Shown: positions 8,405-15,827, counted from the stretch's first letter. The stretch: 32,727 nucleotides of DNA from Deltaproteobacteria bacterium (GCA_020353155.1 CP070689.1:2874260-2906986); one strand, 5' to 3'. A program made the numbers and translations. The notes: generated from the sequence alone by a model not told the origin.

Positions 8405-9478
8405 CTAAAGAGCCGTTAACAGCACATACACGGTTCCGACTATGATGACACTGATTATTCGTAAAGTCTGCCCCAGGGCAATGAGGAGAACGCCAAGTTT
8501 GGGTCTGAAGATCCCCATGTAATAGGGAAGCTGATGCCTCAATGCTCTAACAGGAGTAGCGACAACATTTCCTAAAAGCAAGGCGACAACCGTCTGCCTA
8601 ATTGTTAAAGTACCCGCGTCCAGAAGAGCCCCCGCTGCTGCGAAACCGGAGGTAAACTCTGCTACCAAACTAAAGATTACCACGCTCATTGCCTCCACTG
8701 GCACCACAGCCGAGGTAATTCCCCCTGCAAGCTTCAAGCGCAGCCAGGTGAAAAAACCTAACTGGCTGACTAACATAACCACCACATAAACGGGAATTAC
8801 CAGCAACATAATCCTCTGCAATCTTTTGAGGAACTTCTGCCAGGTGTCCTGGACAATACTCTTCCAAGATTGCCCCTCCCTCTTTGCCGCTGCCATTTCC
8901 AGGGGGCGAGGGGAGAGGGTGAACCTCGAGTACGTCACCAGACCCGCCGTGCGCAATAAAGTGGCGACTAGGGTCAAGAGGAGGTAGAGAAACCCGGCCA
9001 GACCTGCCAGGGGAAGGATGATAAAGAACGTAGTAGGTAGATGGAGAAAATAGGCCGGTAAGCCGTTCAACAGGCTGGTCAGGATGACTTCCTTTCTGCT
9101 AAGCTTGCCTTCCTCGTGGAAGGTAACCAACATAGCTTGAGCAGCTGTCCCGGAAACGAAGGCGGTGGTAAAAGAGGCCCCAGAGGAATCTGAAAGGTGG
9201 CCCCAGCGCATTAGTGGACGAACGAGGGTTGCAAGACGACCGGTCCAGCCAGATGCTTCAATGATCTGTCCAGCAAAAAGCCCTAAAGAAATGAGGAGAG
9301 TCATTCTTAGCAGGGGCTTACCCAAGCGCTTCCACAAAACGGCGGGATCCCCGAAAGACGCTGATATGGAAGGACTGGCAAGAAAGAAGACCAGAAATGC
9401 CATTAACAGAAGACCGGCCAGAATACCGTAGAGCAGCCAGGGTGATTTTTTCTTCTTTTCCAAAGCCTTGTTTGTCAT
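8405..9478 (-). CDS. nucleoside-recognition (Gate) domain membrane protein
   Basis: A 357-residue, strongly hydrophobic protein with about eight membrane helices. A lysine-rich N-terminus precedes the first helix. Two Gate-type segments are seen, one around LLISLGLFAGQIIEASGW with the following SGASFTTAFVSGTAAQAML, and a second around VVIFSLVAEFTSGFAAAGALLDAG and LLLGNVVATPVRALRHQ. Gate domains occur in nucleoside transporters, spore maturation proteins SpmA/B and FeoB. It lies between cbiL and cbiP in an operon headed by a cobalamin riboswitch, so a role in moving cobalt, a corrinoid or another B12-related solute is a reasonable inference, but the substrate cannot be read from the sequence. 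A heptad array immediately follows the gene. Confidence 0.82.
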   Translation of the reverse strand: MTNKALEKKKKSPWLLYGILAGLLLMAFLVFFLASPSISASFGDPAVLWKRLGKPLLRMTLLISLGLFAGQIIEASGWTGRLATLVRPLMRWGHLSDSSGASFTTAFVSGTAAQAMLVTFHEEGKLSRKEVILTSLLNGLPAYFLHLPTTFFIILPLAGLAGFLYLLLTLVATLLRTAGLVTYSRFTLSPRPLEMAAAKREGQSWKSIVQDTWQKFLKRLQRIMLLVIPVYVVVMLVSQLGFFTWLRLKLAGGITSAVVPVEAMSVVIFSLVAEFTSGFAAAGALLDAGTLTIRQTVVALLLGNVVATPVRALRHQLPYYMGIFRPKLGVLLIALGQTLRIISVIIVGTVYVLLTAL

Positions 9479-9526
9479 TTGCAGGCGATCTACTTATCAT
9501 CGCTCACTGAGAAGCAAGTATGAAGA

Positions 9527-9612
9527 ATTCAGGAGTCAGAATCCAGGAGACAGGAGAAAATCCGTAATATCTTTTTCTTACCTTCTGGCTACTGGCTACT
9601 GACTACTGTCTC
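9527..9612. repeat. pair of facing heptad arrays, CAGGAGA and CTGGCTA types
   Basis: The left array 9527-9561 has five units (attcagg, agtcaga, atccagg, agacagg and agaaaat) and the right array 9585-9612 has four (ctggcta twice, ctgacta, ctgtctc). AGGAGACAG at 9545-9553 is the exact reverse complement of CTGTCTCCT at 9606-9614, so the pair can form a stem between cbiL and the Gate-domain gene. Confidence 0.78.
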
Positions 9613-9663
9613 CTAAAACTTCACGATCGCGAGAATTTGCGACGTAATAAAATAATTGATCGC

Positions 9664-10380
9664 TTAGCTGCCCTTACTCTTTTTTACTATCATCAGCGAA
9701 AGATAGGGTACCTTCTTGCCCCGAAGTTCCTCCGGATTCTTGCAGATTACCTGATCCTCCATGCCGCATCGAGACACGAGCGTGGCCCGCTCCTTTATTC
9801 CCAGCTCCTCGAGTGTGTCCAGTATCTCTTCTAAATGCCTGTACACCTTTAGCATTATCACGCAGTCTACCTTGTTGATCACCTCCTTGAGTTGTTCGCC
9901 TCCTTTCGAACCGGAGATTACACAGAAGGTCTGCTCCTGGGCGGCCATTATTTCTTGAGCAGCTGCAGTAGCAGCCTGATAGGAGGTAACACCAGGTATC
10001 ACACAGACGGGCACCTCCGGGGCCATCTCGTGGATGGTTTCCATGATGTATCCGAAGGTTGAGTAAGTGAGGGGATCACCAATGGTGATGAACGCCACGT
10101 CTTTTCCTTGTTGGACGAAGGCCAGAATCCGACGTGCATTTTCCTCCCAAGCTTTCTCCAAGCTCTCCTGGTCGCGAGTCATTGGGAAACTGAGTCTAAC
10201 GACCTCTGCACCGTTCAGCATGTGTGATTTGGCATTCTCTAGTGCCAGAGAGTATTCATTCTTGCTCGAAGCCGCGGCAAAAATCACCTTCACCTGGTTG
10301 AGGACTTTCACCGCTTTGAGGGTGATAAGTTCCGGATCACCAGGTCCAACACCTACTCCGTATAAAGTTCCAGGCTTCAT
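9664..10380 (-). CDS. cbiL: cobalt-precorrin-2 C20-methyltransferase
   Basis: CbiL adds the C20 methyl group to cobalt-factor II/precorrin-2 using S-adenosylmethionine. The 238-residue product has the tetrapyrrole methylase fold: the opening loop LYGVGVGPGDPELITLKAV, the AFITIGDPLTYSTFGYI segment, and VCVIPGVTSYQAA. Spacing and length fit CbiL/CobI. The frame opens at TTG 10407 and has an ATG at 10386, but ATG 10380 is best placed, 9 nt behind AAGGA. It follows btuF in the riboswitch operon, matching the exported-CbiK, importer, CbiL order I recall from Desulfovibrio. Confidence 0.94.
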   Translation of the reverse strand: MKPGTLYGVGVGPGDPELITLKAVKVLNQVKVIFAAASSKNEYSLALENAKSHMLNGAEVVRLSFPMTRDQESLEKAWEENARRILAFVQQGKDVAFITIGDPLTYSTFGYIMETIHEMAPEVPVCVIPGVTSYQAATAAAQEIMAAQEQTFCVISGSKGGEQLKEVINKVDCVIMLKVYRHLEEILDTLEELGIKERATLVSRCGMEDQVICKNPEELRGKKVPYLSLMIVKKSKGS

Positions 10381-10433
10381 GATCATCTTTCCTTTTGGTT
10401 TTTTCAACTATCTTGGAATTTGCGTTAGGGTCT

Positions 10434-10468
10434 TTTCCCAATATCCCAAATCTCACATCCCACATCCT
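10434..10468. repeat. heptad array, ACATCCC type
   Basis: About five 7-nt units (atatccc, aaatctc, acatccc and acatcct) lie between btuF and cbiL. The same word family is found at 13450-13484 and 23771-23805. Confidence 0.75.
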
Positions 10469-10512
10469 CTAAGCCTTCACTGTGAATACCCCAGTCGCAT
10501 TTGACCTGCAAA

Positions 10513-11421
10513 CTACTGTTTGTTCGCCAGGTCTGGATGAAGAAAGGCGGCAAGTTTCTCCACAGCTTCAAGCGATCTCGGTCCCGGCCGAGAAAAAACA
10601 TATTCGTCAACAAAAATCACCCTCCCTTGTTGAACAGCCTTCAGGACTTGAAAATTGGGCCGGGATTCAGGGCTGCCGGGGTTGCGGTTCATGGGTCCCT
10701 TCTGGACCACGTAGACATCCGGATCGTAGTCAATAAGGGTTTCAATATTGATCCGCACAAGCTTTTTATCGTTGGGCAAGCAATTGAGACCGCCTGCTTT
10801 CAAGATCACATCGTTGACAATAGATCCCTGTCCTGCCCCCAAGAGGTTAGGATAGCGCACCTCGAAAAACACCTTGGGCCGATCTTTGCTCTTGGCCAGG
10901 CTCAGGTCGATTTGCCGTAAGCGACTCCTCTGTCCACTTACTAGCGATTCGGCATTCGCCTCTTCCCCGGTGAGAATTCCCAACCGCTTAATCACTGAAA
11001 AAAGTTCGGCGAAATTCCTTGGCTGGAAAACGGCTACAGTGAGACCCTTCTGTTGTATCTGTCTGATCACCTCATGACCATGTTTCCTTCCTACAACATG
11101 AATAATCAGATCGGGCTGCAATCCTAGCACCAGTTCCATATTTGGCCTAAGGTGCGTTCCCACGCTAGGTTTGTCCAAAATTGAGGGCGGAAATCTGTCC
11201 GCCCTGGTCCTGGCTACCAATCTGTCACCTGCACCGATGGCAAAGAGAATTTCACTGTATGCACCATAGAGAGAAATGATTCTCTGCGCCGGCTCCTTTA
11301 GGGCAATTACCTGACCCAGGTCATCCGTGACCCGCACCTCAGCCGCGACGACACCCACCATGGACACTAGGGTAATCCAAGTCAGAGACAAGCAAATTAT
11401 CTGATTATTGATCCTAGACAT
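10513..11421 (-). CDS. ABC transporter substrate-binding protein (cobalamin/haem/iron-chelate type)
   Basis: The 302-residue product starts with a signal peptide (MSRINNQ, hydrophobic core, cleavage near VVAAEV). The mature part is a class III BtuF/FhuD-type binding protein: TDDLGQVIALKEPAQRIISL, then SEILFAIGAGDRLVART, VGTHLRPNMELVLGLQPDLIIH, and the long linking helix IKRLGILTGEEANAESLV. It would capture a chelate in the periplasm and deliver it to the BtuC/BtuD-like membrane complex encoded upstream. The frame extends to 11487, but the start at 11421 puts the signal peptide first; it overlaps the btuD stop by 8 bp, so translation is probably coupled. Corrinoid, haem and iron-siderophore binders look alike; the riboswitch favours corrinoid or cobalt use. 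Confidence 0.88.
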   Translation of the reverse strand: MSRINNQIICLSLTWITLVSMVGVVAAEVRVTDDLGQVIALKEPAQRIISLYGAYSEILFAIGAGDRLVARTRADRFPPSILDKPSVGTHLRPNMELVLGLQPDLIIHVVGRKHGHEVIRQIQQKGLTVAVFQPRNFAELFSVIKRLGILTGEEANAESLVSGQRSRLRQIDLSLAKSKDRPKVFFEVRYPNLLGAGQGSIVNDVILKAGGLNCLPNDKKLVRINIETLIDYDPDVYVVQKGPMNRNPGSPESRPNFQVLKAVQQGRVIFVDEYVFSRPGPRSLEAVEKLAAFLHPDLANKQ

Positions 11422-12244
11422 AGACGTTAATTCCGGATTGCTGTCCGCTGCCTGCTGCCTTCTGCCTGCTGCCCTTGCCTGGTACAAACATCGCCTGCGG
11501 TGCCCCGGTGTCTGGGTGTTCTATGATCTTCACCTCGGTTTCGTAAATGTTGGAAAGACTCTCCCCGGTAAATGTCTTCAAGGTTGGACCATCAATGTTA
11601 ATTTGACCATCTTTTAAAAAAATCAATCTCTGGCAGTAGAGGGCAGCCAAATTGAGGTCGTGCATGGCACAGATAAAGGTACGGCCCCGTTGATTCATTT
11701 CCGCAAAGAGGTCAAACATCTGGATTTTGTGGGACACGTCAAGGTTGGCTGTGGCTTCATCTAACAGCATTACAGCTGCTTCCTGGGCCAAAGCCCTGGC
11801 AATAATCACCCGTTGGGCTTCTCCTCCTGAGATCTCGTTAATTCGACGTTGTGCCAGATCCAGAGTATCGGTTAGACGCATAGCCTCCATCGCCTTGCTC
11901 AGATCATCTTCGCTGTTGGTGCCGAATTCCCGTTGGTAAGGGTAGCGACCCATTAGCACCACCTCAATGCATTTGAACGGGAAGGAGATTTCCAGACGTT
12001 GAGGCACAGAAGCTTCAACTCGGGCCAATTCCCTGGCTGAATATGCATTAAGATCACGCCCGAGCACAACAACCTTACCTGTATTCAAGGGCACGACTCT
12101 GCTGAGACAATGGAGCAAAGTAGTCTTGCCGCTTCCATTGGGACCCAGCAGACCGATGAGTTCACCCTCAGCAGCATGAAAATTCAGACCTTGGAGCACT
12201 AATGTCTCACCATACCTTGCAGTTAAACTCTCCACCCTAATCAA
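11414..12244 (-). CDS. ABC transporter ATP-binding protein (BtuD/FecE type)
   Basis: The 276-residue ATPase has Walker A GPNGSGKT at residues 34-41, signature motif SGGEAQR from about residue 139, Walker B VMLLDE at about 158-163 and the switch His195. It powers the import complex with the permease encoded just upstream (overlap 8 bp) and the binding protein downstream. The C-terminal tail is unusual: a 7-nt heptad array at 11432-11480 lies inside the reading frame, so the tail from about GSRQKAA to GSGQQSG is a 7-residue (21-nt) repeat rather than normal ABC sequence. The catalytic core is intact. Substrate is inferred from context only. Confidence 0.92.
   Translation of the reverse strand: MIRVESLTARYGETLVLQGLNFHAAEGELIGLLGPNGSGKTTLLHCLSRVVPLNTGKVVVLGRDLNAYSARELARVEASVPQRLEISFPFKCIEVVLMGRYPYQREFGTNSEDDLSKAMEAMRLTDTLDLAQRRINEISGGEAQRVIIARALAQEAAVMLLDEATANLDVSHKIQMFDLFAEMNQRGRTFICAMHDLNLAALYCQRLIFLKDGQINIDGPTLKTFTGESLSNIYETEVKIIEHPDTGAPQAMFVPGKGSRQKAAGSGQQSGINVYV
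11432..11480. repeat. heptad array inside the 3' end of the btuD-like gene, TGCTGCC type
   Basis: Seven 7-nt units (tgctgcc, cgctgcc, ttctgcc and variants) lie within the coding sequence, ending 18 bp before the stop codon. Because 7 is not a multiple of 3, the peptide repeats every 21 nt as GSRQKAA then GSGQQSG. Confidence 0.85.
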
Positions 12245-13337
12245 GGATCATCCCTCCTTTTCTTCGCTTGAGAAGAAGACAAAAGAAAGGTCCCCCAACC
12301 AGGGCGGTAACCACCCCAACCGGTAGCTCCTCACCACCAGGTAAAAGGGTACGTGCAACCACGTCAGACCAAAGCAAAGCCAGGCCACCGAGAAGAGCGC
12401 TAAAAATCATGAGCCGCTGGTGCGTAGCTCCCAGGCACATTCTTACCAAATGTGGGATTACTAAACCCACGAAACCAATTACGCCAGAAACCGATACAGC
12501 TGCAGCTGTCAGTAGACTCCCTCCTATTAAAAGATGGCTCCGCACCTTTTCCACTTCCACTCCTAATTGACGGGCCTGCACTTCGCCCAGAGTCAAAATG
12601 TCTAGTTCCCTAGATAGTCTTAGCACCAGAAACAAACCGAGGAGCAGATATGGGAGGGAGAAGCCAACATGAATCCAGCCTCTTCCCTGAAAACTGCCCA
12701 TTACCCAAAAAACGATCGCAGAGACCGCCTCCTCGTCCAGTGCCTTGACCAAAGCAATCAGGGCTGAAAGAAAGGTGGCTACCACAATTCCGGCCAAGAT
12801 CAGAGTGTCTCTCCGGACTCTTCCCTGCACCCGGCCGAGCATCACTACCAGGCTCAAGGCACCCAAAGCTCCCATGAGAGCTACCAGAGGAATGGTGCCA
12901 AGGCCCAGGTAGGAGGTCCCGCCCAAACCAAAAGCGAGAGCAAGGGCGGCTCCAAAAGCTGCTCCACTTGCCACCCCAATGGTAAAGGGATCTGCTAATG
13001 GATTGCGCAAAATTCCTTGAAAAACGGAACCCGCCACGCCCAATGCAGAGCCAACCAAAAATGATAAAACCACCCGACTTAAACGAATGTCAAAAACAAC
13101 CAGCAGGGGCGTGCGTTCAACCGTATCAGACTGTAGAAACCCCAAGCCCTCACCAATGGCCTCGATAACAGTCTTCCAAGGGAAGTGCAAGCGGCCAACT
13201 CCTGTAGCGGCTACAATCGATAGGACAGACACCAAGGTCAAGGCCAAGAGCGCAAGGGCAAAGGTTCTCCTGGATGCAGCCAGCTGACTACGGAGCTCTC
13301 CCAGGCTCGACGAGGACTGTTTTACTTCTTCAGGCAA
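12237..13337 (-). CDS. ABC transporter permease (FecCD/BtuC type)
   Basis: The 366-residue product has about ten membrane helices. It carries family landmarks: PLLVVFDIRLSRVVLSFLVGSALGVAGSVFQGILRNPLADPFTIGVASGAA region, and the cytoplasmic coupling segment GVIGFVGLVIPHLVRM. It forms the channel of the importer whose ATPase and binding protein follow. The frame stays open to ATG 13454, but those first 39 residues are largely translated from facing heptad arrays and look unlike a BtuC N-terminus. TTG 13337 is preferred because AAGGAG (plus-strand 13345-13350) lies 7 nt upstream and the length then suits the family. Cobalamin, cobinamide, haem and ferric chelates are all possible substrates; placement behind a B12 riboswitch favours a corrinoid or cobalt role. 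Confidence 0.92.
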   Translation of the reverse strand: MPEEVKQSSSSLGELRSQLAASRRTFALALLALTLVSVLSIVAATGVGRLHFPWKTVIEAIGEGLGFLQSDTVERTPLLVVFDIRLSRVVLSFLVGSALGVAGSVFQGILRNPLADPFTIGVASGAAFGAALALAFGLGGTSYLGLGTIPLVALMGALGALSLVVMLGRVQGRVRRDTLILAGIVVATFLSALIALVKALDEEAVSAIVFWVMGSFQGRGWIHVGFSLPYLLLGLFLVLRLSRELDILTLGEVQARQLGVEVEKVRSHLLIGGSLLTAAAVSVSGVIGFVGLVIPHLVRMCLGATHQRLMIFSALLGGLALLWSDVVARTLLPGGEELPVGVVTALVGGPFFCLLLKRRKGGMILD

Positions 13338-13344
13338 ACAGGCT

Positions 13345-13350
13345 CTCCTT
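13345..13350 (-). promoter_or_regulatory. ribosome binding site deciding a TTG start for the permease gene
   Basis: AAGGAG on the minus strand lies 7 nt before TTG at 13335-13337. No equal site precedes ATG 13454, whose reading frame runs through repeat DNA. Confidence 0.6.
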
Positions 13351-13400
13351 GTATTGCCGATTGCAGCTTGCTGGTCCGCGTTTACCCTGCAGCTGCGTTC

Positions 13401-13484
13401 TGAGATGTGTGATGTGTGATGTGTGATAAAAAACGGATCCTCGAAAAAACTCACATCTCATATCCCACATCCCATATCCGGCAT
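13401..13484. repeat. pair of facing heptad arrays, TGTGATG and CCCACAT types
   Basis: Left array 13401-13428 has four units (tgagatg, then tgtgatg). Right array 13450-13484 has five (ctcacat, ctcatat, cccacat, cccatat, ccggcat). The arms are inverted: TGAGATGTG at 13401-13409 is the exact reverse complement of CACATCTCA at 13452-13460, around an A-rich spacer. The pair lies between cbiK and the permease gene. Confidence 0.82.
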
Positions 13485-13495
13485 CTCTTCAAATA

Positions 13496-14383
13496 TCAGT
13501 CAAAATGTCCGAACGCCGTTCTCAAATGATCCACCCAAATGTCCACAAATTCTTGGTGCTCAGCCAACCCTTTAAGCACCGGCTCGCATTTGATTCCTTC
13601 TTTTTCCAAGACTGACTTCCAGGAGTTTTCTTCCTCTCCCACCATGTCGTTTCTGGCATGATCGCCGGCCACAGACATCAGTGGTATCAAGTAGGCCTTC
13701 TTGAGACCTCCTTGCTTGAGGTCCTCTTTGATGTCGCCGATCTCAGGCCATCCCTCCACCGTGCCCACAAAAATATTGGGATCCAATTTCTGCACATGAT
13801 AGTTTAGAGCCGCATAGTAGACATTGGCAGGATGATGAGTCCCGTGTCCCATGAAAACTACTGCTTCACTTTTTAGGCGCTCAGGAGGGATGATCTTGAG
13901 CATGGCCTCTGCAACCCTCTGCAGGTCCTCGCTCGTAGCCAGCAGAGGACGTCCAACCAAGACTTGCTCTATCCCTTTGCTCATACCTTCATATCTGCGC
14001 ACGTTTTGCGTCAGGCCGTGAAACTCCGCCCCGGGGATCACATGCAGTGACTGCACCGCCACATGAGTGAATTTTTCCCGCATCATTCTGGCCAGCGTTT
14101 CCGCGGGCGTGGCCAAATTTTTTCCCTCTTTGGCCATTTTGGCGATTATTGTACGGGAGGTGTAGGCCCAGTAGATCTCCACCCCGGGGAATGCCTTCTT
14201 GACTGAACGATCGATATTATCAAAAGAGACTTGAGCTTCGGGAATGGTGCTTCCGAAAGCCACTAAAAGAATTCCTTTTTTCATTGGCCGTTTCTCTCCG
14301 TGGGCGTAAATGGAAGTTTTGGGCAAAACCAAGGCAACCAAGATAAGTGGGACGATGGCTTTCATGATGATGTAAATCCTCAT
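13496..14383 (-). CDS. cbiK: sirohydrochlorin cobaltochelatase, exported (CbiK type)
   Basis: CbiK inserts Co2+ into sirohydrochlorin, the entry step of anaerobic B12 synthesis. The 295-residue protein opens with a signal peptide (MRIYIIMK, hydrophobic stretch, cleavage near SIYAHG), so it is probably periplasmic, like the exported CbiK of Desulfovibrio vulgaris. The mature part shows KKGILLVAFGSTIPEA, then QSLHVIPGAEFHGL, MGHGTHHPAN with His180, GTVEGWP with Glu210, and SVAGDHARNDM with His242. The 30- and 32-residue spacings match, as I recall them, the metal ligands of D. vulgaris CbiK-P (His154, Glu184, His216). His122 sits 58 residues before His180, where that protein has a haem ligand. 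Start 14383 is chosen because GAGGAG (plus-strand 14390-14395) lies 7 nt upstream; the frame also opens at ATG 14404. First gene behind the riboswitch. Confidence 0.94.
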   Translation of the reverse strand: MRIYIIMKAIVPLILVALVLPKTSIYAHGEKRPMKKGILLVAFGSTIPEAQVSFDNIDRSVKKAFPGVEIYWAYTSRTIIAKMAKEGKNLATPAETLARMMREKFTHVAVQSLHVIPGAEFHGLTQNVRRYEGMSKGIEQVLVGRPLLATSEDLQRVAEAMLKIIPPERLKSEAVVFMGHGTHHPANVYYAALNYHVQKLDPNIFVGTVEGWPEIGDIKEDLKQGGLKKAYLIPLMSVAGDHARNDMVGEEENSWKSVLEKEGIKCEPVLKGLAEHQEFVDIWVDHLRTAFGHFD

Positions 14384-14489
14384 CTCTTTCTCCTCTACTT
14401 TCATTTAAGGAAGCTACATCAAAATCCATGTCGAAACTAACTTGTCCCGCCGCTATAACCCGGCTCCGCCCTTGGATGAATTGAACACC

Positions 14490-14552
14490 AAAAAAAAACC
14501 TCGAGCCCTATGGAGGACTCAAGGTTTGCACCCAGTTTTCTTTGACCTCGAG
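14490..14552 (-). terminator. riboswitch expression platform: intrinsic terminator with competing antiterminator
   Basis: On the minus strand AACCTTGAG (plus 14518-14526) pairs with CTCGAGGTT (plus 14497-14505) and is followed by a run of nine T (plus-strand A run 14490-14498), a classic intrinsic terminator. A second copy of CTCGAGGT lies upstream in the transcript (plus 14545-14552) and can pair with the same 5' arm. This gives a mutually exclusive antiterminator, placed between the riboswitch and cbiK. Confidence 0.82.
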
Positions 14553-14611
14553 TGGAGTCGGTATCCTCGTACCGAAAATCGGTAATTTTACCATCATCAC
14601 CGATTCATTAA

Positions 14612-14862
14612 GAACGGCAGGTCTTCTGGCTTTCCCGATCTCCGGCTCGCCTTCCCACCTCGCTTCGTCCCGAGTTATCTAGAGGGACTTACAAGGCAGT
14701 GACTTTAACCCCGGATGAGACTGTGCATGGGGATCTTCCAATTCCGCTTCCCATCCCGGAGTATACCGAAGAATGACACCTCATCTGCAGTGAGGTCGGA
14801 ATTACAGCGGCGGGACCGCTCCCGATTTGCACGGGATTCCCTTTTAATCCTTTCGGTACCAT
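14612..14862 (-). promoter_or_regulatory. cobalamin riboswitch
   Basis: Read on the minus strand the element starts with GGTACC (plus 14855-14860). It then has the GGGAATCCCGTGCAAATCGGG segment, GGTCCCGCCGCTGTAA, a variable arm, CACTGCC, GGGAAGGCG, and ends in the B12 box AGCCAGAAGACCTGCC (plus 14616-14631). This order and the B12 box define the adenosylcobalamin riboswitch; the usual GCCACTG is GCCGCTG here. It heads the cbiK, importer, cbiL, Gate-protein, cbiP operon and would switch it off when corrinoid is plentiful, by the terminator at 14490-14526. The boundaries are approximate. Confidence 0.95.
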
Positions 14863-14878
14863 CCTTTATTGGTTGAGC

Positions 14879-14908
14879 ATCATACCAGCGGTCCCAAAAA
14901 ACAGTCAA
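14879..14908 (-). promoter_or_regulatory. sigma70-type promoter of the riboswitch operon
   Basis: On the minus strand TTGACT (plus 14903-14908) and TATGAT (plus 14879-14884) are 18 bp apart, placing the start of transcription about 10-15 nt before the first conserved riboswitch base. Confidence 0.72.
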
Positions 14909-14924
14909 GCATTCATTTGTCGCT

Positions 14925-14959
14925 AGAGCATGGAGCATAGGGCATAGAGCATAGAGTTC
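14925..14959. repeat. heptad array, AGAGCAT type
   Basis: Five 7-nt units (agagcat, ggagcat, agggcat, agagcat, agagttc) lie directly upstream of the riboswitch promoter, downstream of the EEP gene. The words are the reverse complement of those at 477-511 and 19909-19929. Confidence 0.85.
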
Positions 14960-15074
14960 AAAAACTTTGAGATCCAAAAATCTCCTGCCCGAGGACCTCC
15001 GGTAGTGGTGGTAAGTCAAAGACCTAGCTGTTGCTAGGCCGGAGTAGAATATTACACCTTGTGGTCTCAGTGTT

Positions 15075-15827
15075 TTATTTTGACAGTACCGTCGGGTGGA
15101 TTTCAAAATCGCAGATTAGGGGGGCGTGATCAGACAACTGCACCTGTGGTATGCAAAAATCGGTGATCTGTATTTCAGGACTATGAAAGATATAGTCCAG
15201 TTGTCTCCTCGGCGCCCGACTGGGGTGAGATGGTTGCCCTTCGCCGTTTGCGCTTCTCAGACCAGTGGCGGCGAGAAATAACTGCAACTCTCGATCACCC
15301 CAGAAAACATTGAAGTCGCCGGCAACCATTACCGGTTTGTTAACATCTTTGACCATCCGATGAAGTTCTTGAAGCTGGTACTGGCGATGGCGGAATTTCA
15401 GCGAGAGGTGAACAAGAAAAATGTTGAAATCCTTTAACTCCAGCTCGATCACCAGACGTTTTATTCCTTCAGTGAAGTAATGAAACCTGTGGGAAATGAT
15501 CTTCTGACTGGTCAATATAGCATTACCTTGCTTGTTTACCACCGGCACTTTTCGCGCCAGGGAATCGCTGGGATATTTTGACTGGTAAACAAGATACTGC
15601 TTTATTTCACTGGCAATGGCCTCAGCCTGGTTGCTCTTTTCGGCCCGGTAGGAACCACTGTCCACCTCTAGCAGACCGATGATATCCGGGTTGACCTCTC
15701 TTACGAAATCAATAATTTGACTGAGATTTCCGTTGGTGCGCTTGAGATAGCCACTGTATGGGACCGGCAAGTGAAAACGTTTCCCTACCCCGGTAGCGTA
15801 GCGGATATTGTACAGAAGTAATCGCAT
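15075..15827 (-). CDS. endonuclease/exonuclease/phosphatase (EEP) family protein
   Basis: The 250-residue protein has the metal-dependent EEP hydrolase landmarks in order: LLLYNIRYATG with Asn7, PDIIGLLEVD with the metal ligand Glu54, FLVHLSLKFRHRQ, VMVAGDFNVFWGD, QLDYIFHSPEI, and the C-terminal LSDHAPLICDF with the catalytic Asp-His. No signal peptide is seen, so it is probably cytoplasmic. The family cleaves phosphodiesters or phosphomonoesters in nucleic acids, lipids or sugars; the substrate cannot be named. GAGGT precedes ATG 15827 at normal spacing. It lies downstream of, and may be cotranscribed with, the two redox genes, with a 206-bp gap between. Confidence 0.88.
   Translation of the reverse strand: MRLLLYNIRYATGVGKRFHLPVPYSGYLKRTNGNLSQIIDFVREVNPDIIGLLEVDSGSYRAEKSNQAEAIASEIKQYLVYQSKYPSDSLARKVPVVNKQGNAILTSQKIISHRFHYFTEGIKRLVIELELKDFNIFLVHLSLKFRHRQYQLQELHRMVKDVNKPVMVAGDFNVFWGDRELQLFLAATGLRSANGEGQPSHPSRAPRRQLDYIFHSPEIQITDFCIPQVQLSDHAPLICDFEIHPTVLSK

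Noticed and set aside
10513..13337. plain iron-siderophore importer
   Set aside because: Not excluded by sequence, but the operon is headed by a cobalamin riboswitch and includes cbiK, cbiL and cbiP, so a corrinoid, cobalt or tetrapyrrole role is favoured.
14705..15106. 133-residue minus-strand reading frame
   Set aside because: It overlaps the cobalamin riboswitch, its promoter and a heptad array, and has no protein-like pattern.
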